From NCBI RefSeq assembly GCF_026213295.1, contig NC_079425.1, positions 12,002,694 through 12,066,693 on the forward strand: a DNA stretch of 64,000 nt. The letters are read 5' to 3'. Under the pieces are notes generated by a model that was not told where the DNA came from, did no database searches, and saw nothing but the letters and a program-made list of their open reading frames with translations. Source of the DNA: Gadus chalcogrammus (taxonomy: Eukaryota; Chordata; Actinopteri; Gadiformes; Gadidae). Below are positions 43,940 through 64,000 of this stretch, in pieces. Within the stretch, counting starts at the first letter, position 1; each line of letters begins with the position of its first letter. Both the position numbers and the translations under genes were made by a program.

Positions 43940-45774
43940 AATGAACATGTATAAAGTACAAAATTATGAATTGGTTGAGTTATGTGAATTAAATATTTGT
44001 TTTATATTATTTGTTTTCATTGGTATACTTTTTTCTAACAATATATCTGTGCATTAATTTGGTGTCCTTGTTTTCATTTGTACTTCTCTTATGATAATCT
44101 CCCAGACACTAATGAAGAAAATGTTATTTCACCACATGGGGGCACTATAGGGAAATAAATAATTCAGTGTACCATAAAGTCTAACTTGACTTTCAAAGGT
44201 TATGTGTTAAGTTTTATGTTGAACCTTTCTCTTAATTTCAGGAGAAGATGCAGGGTATAATTTGTTCTGTATGTACACAACCCATATGCCTCCTTGAGCA
44301 AGACTCCTACCTGCCACTCCCTAAATATGTAGCTGAATATATTGGAAAAAGAATCAGCCATATTGCTACTAAGAAAGAAATGGTAAATAGCCTCAATAAT
44401 TCAAATAAAGCATAGCAGTGGTGACATATACACCAAAAATATGTAAGTTTATTGTGAATTTCGGACGAAAACCCTCACTGACGTGAGCGGAGAACACAGA
44501 CGGGTGTCTTAAGGCTGGTCCAAGACGATGCGGCACTGATTGTACTTGTGAGAGAATGTGTGGCCATGAAGGCCTCAGTGCATAATCATGAAGGCCCACG
44601 TTTGGCGTCATCACAATGTGGTATGTGTGCACAGATTTGTATGTATACACAGTTTACAAAGTAGTTGGTCATTATAAGCACCATTACAAACCCCTTCAAC
44701 GTTGCGAGGATTCCTATAGTTTACAAATGCTTCATAGATTAAAGGTGGCATTGATTATTACAGTATAAACACACATAATTTACATTTAGTATAAAGAAGA
44801 GCACACAGGGTATGAAGCTAACTGTTTTTGTAGCGAAGACTTGAAATCTGAAGAAGCGGCCGATGGAATGGAATTATTGTGACTACTGAATAGTACAGTG
44901 CATTTCAGAAGTCTGTAATTGTTTTGCTAGCACCAGTAAATATGAATTATTCTAGTCAGTAGGAAAAATGGAATAAGCTTAGTTTAAATATGCAGAAGAC
45001 ATCATTCAAGCTCAGACATGGGTCCATTTCAATAGTCTACAGTAAGTTCCTTTCCTCAGCCAACAACTTCCGGTTAGTCTTACTTATTTTCAGTCAAATA
45101 TATAAGAAAGTCAGATGTTCATGCTGTTTTTTTTTTGTTTAATAGAGGAAAGGAATTCACTGCAAATTAATTACTTCCAATTCTTACACCAAAGACGAGC
45201 TATGTAAAGCCTTCTACAGTTCAAGTGCCCTTTCAAACTGGTGCCCGATTCCACATATCATATACAACATAGAACAATTCTTGCCACCTCTCCCCTCTGC
45301 ACAATCCCCCACCCCCCACCCCTCACATTCGCTAGAGCACTTTTTTGCACACAGCTGAAGTTGTTTGTCAGGACAATATGTTCTTCATCTGAGGATCATG
45401 ACACACGGACAAGATCAGCCGGTCGTTTTAAAACAAAAAAAAACAAAAACGTGGGCGATTGTATATCTATGATATGTAGAATCGTCTTTGGGAATCAAAC
45501 TATTTCGCCCCCCACCCCCCCACCCACACCCACCCGCCCCTTCCACCCTACAAAACCTCAATCCTTGTCTCTTTGGTGTCAAGCCTTCCTCCACGTTGGA
45601 GCAAGGAAGGAGCTGCCCTCTCCCCCACCACCGCTGACCCAGACTCGGTGGTTCCTCCAGCAGCCACAGATGCTTAAGCTTCGGGCCTTTCTTTTGTTTT
45701 CCTTGGAGAACGTCTGAGCCTGGATCAACAGTCGCAGCGTGGCAGCCTCTGCCCCTGTCTCTGTCCCGTGGCGG
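43940..45774. other. Convergent 3' UTRs of dut (+) and fbn1 (-)
   Basis: dut polyadenylation signals: AATAAA at 44154-44159 and 44404-44409. fbn1 signal on the minus strand: TTTATT at 44448-44453, giving an fbn1 3' UTR of about 1.35 kb. C-rich stretches at 45290-45330 and 45508-45550 lie in the fbn1 UTR. Plus-strand ORFs here are not supported as genes. Confidence 0.6.
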
Positions 45775-62797
<17,023 letters not shown>

Positions 62798-63207
62798 CTG
62801 AGGAGAGCAGAGGAGAGGAGTGTTAGGAATATCTTTCAGCACTCCTTTTCTTTTGACAGGACCAATGCCGTGTCTGCTCTTCCTCTGTGTAAACGTTCCT
62901 GATGGTGCTTCCAGACACACACAGCTGAGCATTTTCCAGCCGTCCATCCCTCTGATTGGCAACCCATGCACCCACTAAACCCCTATCCCATCCCCAACCC
63001 CCTTACCCGACTTCATCATCGCCTCCACATCCCAAACCTCTGTTTTATAATCATGTCTTCTGTCCCGTGCTTGCTCTTCACCTCTTTCTTTTGACCTTCC
63101 TCGATCCATCCATCCCCCCCCCCCCCACCCTCAGTCTGTCTGGTGTGCTTTCTGAGATCCTGCACAGGGTCACACCCCAAACCACATCAGAGACACACAT
63201 CCTTCTG

Positions 63208-63211
<4 letters not shown>

Positions 63212-63295
<84 letters not shown>

Positions 63296-63307
63296 TCACT
63301 CTCACTC

Positions 63308-63378
<71 letters not shown>
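63212..63378 (+). repeat. (CT)n microsatellite
   Basis: CT tract with CA interruptions in the outermost fbn1 intron. Confidence 0.95.
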
Positions 63379-63381
<3 letters not shown>

Positions 63382-63638
63382 TCTTGTCTCTGGCTTCGTC
63401 CCCATTGTGTTCAGACAGATGGGAAGCAAAGTGAAGGAGACAGGAACTGAACCACGCATGCCCTCCGTCCACTGAATGTTGAGTCATTTCTCTGTTCAGA
63501 TATACAGAGAAATGTGTGTTCTTCACACACGCTCCCTATTCTCCTGGAACTTATTGAACACAGGCCTTGGTCAGGGCTGGACTCAATTTCCCGTCTACTC
63601 TCACTTCCAAGGGCTGAAAAGGAAGAGGTGACCTCTGT

Positions 63639-63761
<123 letters not shown>

Positions 63762-64000
63762 TCTGTGTGAGTGTGTGTATTGGTGAAGGTGGGTATTTGT
63801 TTGTTTGTGTTTTTGTGAGTGTGTGTGTGCGTGTGTGTTTTTATATGCTTGCGTGTGTTTGTGCACGTGTACATCTTTGTGGGTGTTTCTGTGTGTCTGT
63901 GTGTGTGTGTGTGTGTGTGTGTTTGTGTGTGTGCGTGTGTGTTTGTGAGTGTGTGTGTGTTTTTGTGCTTACGTGTGTTTGTGAAGGAAAGTCATGCCTC

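Noticed and set aside
62956..63450. 164-codon plus-strand ORF in the outer fbn1 intron
   Set aside because: Mostly CT repeat and proline-rich low-complexity sequence.

Overview
The window is a vertebrate chromosome segment from a ray-finned fish, almost certainly a teleost. It carries six intron-bearing protein genes in the order slc24a5 (+), myef2 (-), ctxn2 (+), slc12a1 (+), dut (+), fbn1 (-, 3' part only). This is the gene neighbourhood found around human SLC24A5-MYEF2-CTXN2-SLC12A1-DUT-FBN1. The identification rests on exon-by-exon translation: splice sites were placed by hand and phases checked, and five complete reading frames close without a frameshift (513, 564, 81, 1052 and 169 residues). 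The sixth, fbn1, runs off the right edge. Dinucleotide microsatellites are exceptionally dense, with more than 25 tracts of 50-220 bp, mostly (GT)n/(CA)n and (CT)n. That density resembles cod-like (gadiform) genomes, but the species assignment is an inference.

Layout. 355-5657: slc24a5, 9 coding exons. 5658-6380: convergent 3' UTRs. 6381-13677: myef2 on the minus strand, 17 coding exons including an 8-nt microexon. 13958-15618: a probable non-autonomous DNA element with 10-bp inverted ends and internal duplications. 15619-20543: intergenic, rich in CT repeats. 20544-20789: ctxn2, one coding exon. 20790-27288: intergenic, ending in a probable slc12a1 promoter with a TATA box and an HNF1-like site. 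27289-40163: slc12a1, 26 coding exons. 41190-43939: dut, with a nuclear and a probable mitochondrial first exon. 43940-45774: convergent 3' UTRs of dut and fbn1. 45775-62797: the last 26 exons of fbn1, from the cbEGF just after TB4 to the asprosin-like C-terminal peptide. 62798-64000: fbn1 intron and repeats.

The genes do not form one pathway. They are a conserved synteny block: a melanosomal cation exchanger (pigmentation), an RNA-binding repressor, a small neuronal membrane protein, the renal/intestinal Na-K-2Cl cotransporter, a nucleotide-pool enzyme, and an extracellular matrix microfibril protein. No prokaryotic system, CRISPR array, intact transposase gene or viral gene was seen. The most interesting signals are RNA-processing features: a microexon, a poison-exon candidate, a NAGNAG acceptor, a GC-AG intron, splice sites formed by microsatellites, and complementary repeats flanking an exon. 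Two protein-level observations also stand out: Ala at two of the activation-loop threonines of NKCC2, and an asprosin-length peptide of exactly 140 residues.
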